Source: Rhodospirillaceae bacterium (GTDB lineage Bacteria; Pseudomonadota; Alphaproteobacteria; TMED109; TMED131). Taken from it: a DNA stretch of 6,861 nt. The notes below the pieces were generated by a model. The model did no database searches. It was not told the DNA's origin and saw only the letters and a program-made list of their open reading frames with translations. Below, one piece after another: positions 6,601-6,861 of the stretch; the stretch's first letter is position 1; each line of letters starts with the position of its first letter. The DNA lies in NCBI GenBank assembly GCA_902547175.1, contig CACCMS010000037.1, positions 1-6,861 on the forward strand, given 5' to 3'. Both the position numbers and the translations under genes were made by a program.

Positions 6601-6861
6601 AGACTATATACTGATGGTCGGTTTGAAAAATATCTTAATGAAAACTTTGAAGGTGATTTTAAATTAGGTATATATTTATCACCTCCAATACTAAATTTAA
6701 AAGACTCAAAAACGAAGAAGCCAAAAAAAATCCTATTTACAAAAAAAGTTTTTTATCTTTTTAGCATTTTAAAAAAATTAAAATTTTTAAGAAATACGCC
6801 ACTTAATATTTTTGCTTATAGCCTAGAAAGAAAAAAAGAAAAACAACTAATTAAAACCTTA
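3604..6861 (+). CDS. Indolepyruvate ferredoxin oxidoreductase, single-chain fused form (3' end cut by window)
   Basis: The frame is open from ATG 3604 to the window end: 1086 residues, against about 1150 for the family. This enzyme oxidatively decarboxylates aryl-pyruvates such as indolepyruvate, made by transamination of aromatic amino acids, to aryl-acetyl-CoA, passing electrons to ferredoxin. Regions in order: pyrimidine-binding half with GYRGSPLG (49-56) and E82 in GLNEDLAATAVWG; a linker domain near 274-400; a thiamine-diphosphate half with C426/C429/C449 and GDG at 490-492. A cysteine-rich iron-sulfur segment follows (C629, C632, C635, C641, C662, C668, C673), preceded by an Arg/Lys-rich RRRRKRG stretch. 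Next is the gamma domain with TGIGGTGVVTIGAL from 720 and IAQKGGAVLSHIKIA. The C-terminal DUF6537-type region (about 930 onward) includes MAYKDEFEVARLYTDGRF. The start matches the family N-terminus (LEDKYLIRKGRIFVNGTQ). No Shine-Dalgarno is visible. No frameshift is seen. It is cytosolic and stands alone, divergent from the epimerase. Confidence 0.95.
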   Translation, partial: MLNVSLEDKYLIRKGRIFVNGTQVLVKLPLIQKALDKKRNLNTSGFISGYRGSPLGNYDRALWQANNHLVENDIKFSPGLNEDLAATAVWGTQQPNLISDSINDGVFSIWYGKGPGVDRSGDAFKHANSAGTNKNGGVLALLGDDHTAKSSTLAHQSEFAMLDAQIPILNPSNIYDLLEYGLFGWELSRFSGLWVSMKCITSIIDSTASIQVDEENFNFIKPELKKEQLDVHIRPYDNMLEQEKRIPSLKLPLAIEFAKKNNINKVIWNNGFKNIGIVATGKAYADTLECFDSLNINEQKAKDLGIHLLKVGMSWPLETDKFKKFSRGMQEVLVVEEKRSFLEANIKNCLYNSPNAPKLIVGKLDEDNNQLIKDDFEIKKSDLKRVLISRIEKNCRVNLGNLGDHLKVNIKTNREKNNIERTPYFCSGCPHNTSTKVPADSKAMAGIGCHFMAAWMNRNTSLYTHMGAEGTNWIGMAPFVKDNHIFQNIGDGTFNHSGTLAIRASVAAKVNITYKILYNDAVAMTGGQPVDGVPTTAQITHQLYGEGVKKIVIVTDEIEKYKHVKEELSKGTTIHHRKELELIQNNLKTIKGVTVIIYDQTCATEKRRRRKRGKLEDPDKRIFINHYVCEGCGDCSAESNCISVEPLKTEYGTKRVINQSTCNKDYSCANGFCPSFLSIEGGNIKKRTIPKLNNPTSKINELKKPNTIPLDNKTYSIIVTGIGGTGVVTIGALIGMAAHIEKKGVSILDQVGIAQKGGAVLSHIKIAKNPKNIYSTQIAEKSANLLLGCDIIVSASKEVRDMLSTSKSHAVINNNETPLSQFVLDSNFTYNTSLTSNLIKNNTLEINQINATELSKYLFGNTILSNIFLVGYAMQKGLIPISIDSLKKAIQINNVSVEENLSAFSWGRLAAEDIKYVLKKCNLVTTKYKKDERLEVLINNRYDDLIKYHNETYAMKFKNIISKVVEKDKKFKSKKFKLSRLIINTLFKTMAYKDEFEVARLYTDGRFEKYLNENFEGDFKLGIYLSPPILNLKDSKTKKPKKILFTKKVFYLFSILKKLKFLRNTPLNIFAYSLERKKEKQLIKTL

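Overview
The window is AT-rich and extremely compact. It holds seven protein genes (two of them cut by the window edges), and no intergenic gap is longer than about 70 bases. The organism looks like a low-GC, genome-streamlined alphaproteobacterium, for example one of the AT-rich marine lineages. Three things point that way: a 41-residue L36 of the cysteine-poor type, a DUF1244 protein, and a single-chain indolepyruvate ferredoxin oxidoreductase of the proteobacterial fused type. The exact lineage cannot be fixed from the sequence alone. There are no mobile elements, tRNAs, rRNAs or CRISPR arrays.

Layout. Bases 1-399 (+) are the end of an aminoglycoside-phosphotransferase-fold small-molecule kinase. 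It overlaps the next gene, 377-1657 (+), an enolase-superfamily protein. This protein is colinear with true enolase but differs at two substrate-pocket positions, so I treat it as a probable paralogue and not a proven glycolytic enolase. A VOC/glyoxalase-fold protein (1654-2136, -) converges on it, and the two share a TTAA stop palindrome. A short divergent spacer (2137-2192) carries a good sigma-70-like promoter for rpmJ (2193-2318, +). DUF1244 (2322-2567, +) follows in the same reading frame after a single TAG. A UDP-glucuronate 4-epimerase-type sugar-nucleotide epimerase (2570-3535, -) converges on DUF1244 with a 2-base gap. From a 68-base divergent spacer, the fused indolepyruvate ferredoxin oxidoreductase (3604 to past 6861, +) runs off the right edge, probably lacking only its last 50-70 residues.

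How the genes relate. Only two pairs look co-transcribed: kinase plus enolase-like protein, and rpmJ plus DUF1244. The first pair is the most interesting item. A small-molecule kinase coupled to an enolase-like protein with a changed pocket suggests a phosphorylate-then-eliminate step on an unidentified hydroxy acid; that substrate and reaction are inference. The epimerase (surface polysaccharide precursor), L36 (ribosome) and the oxidoreductase (aryl-pyruvate catabolism) appear to be unrelated neighbours. I found no evidence of a defence system or other wholly new multi-gene system here.
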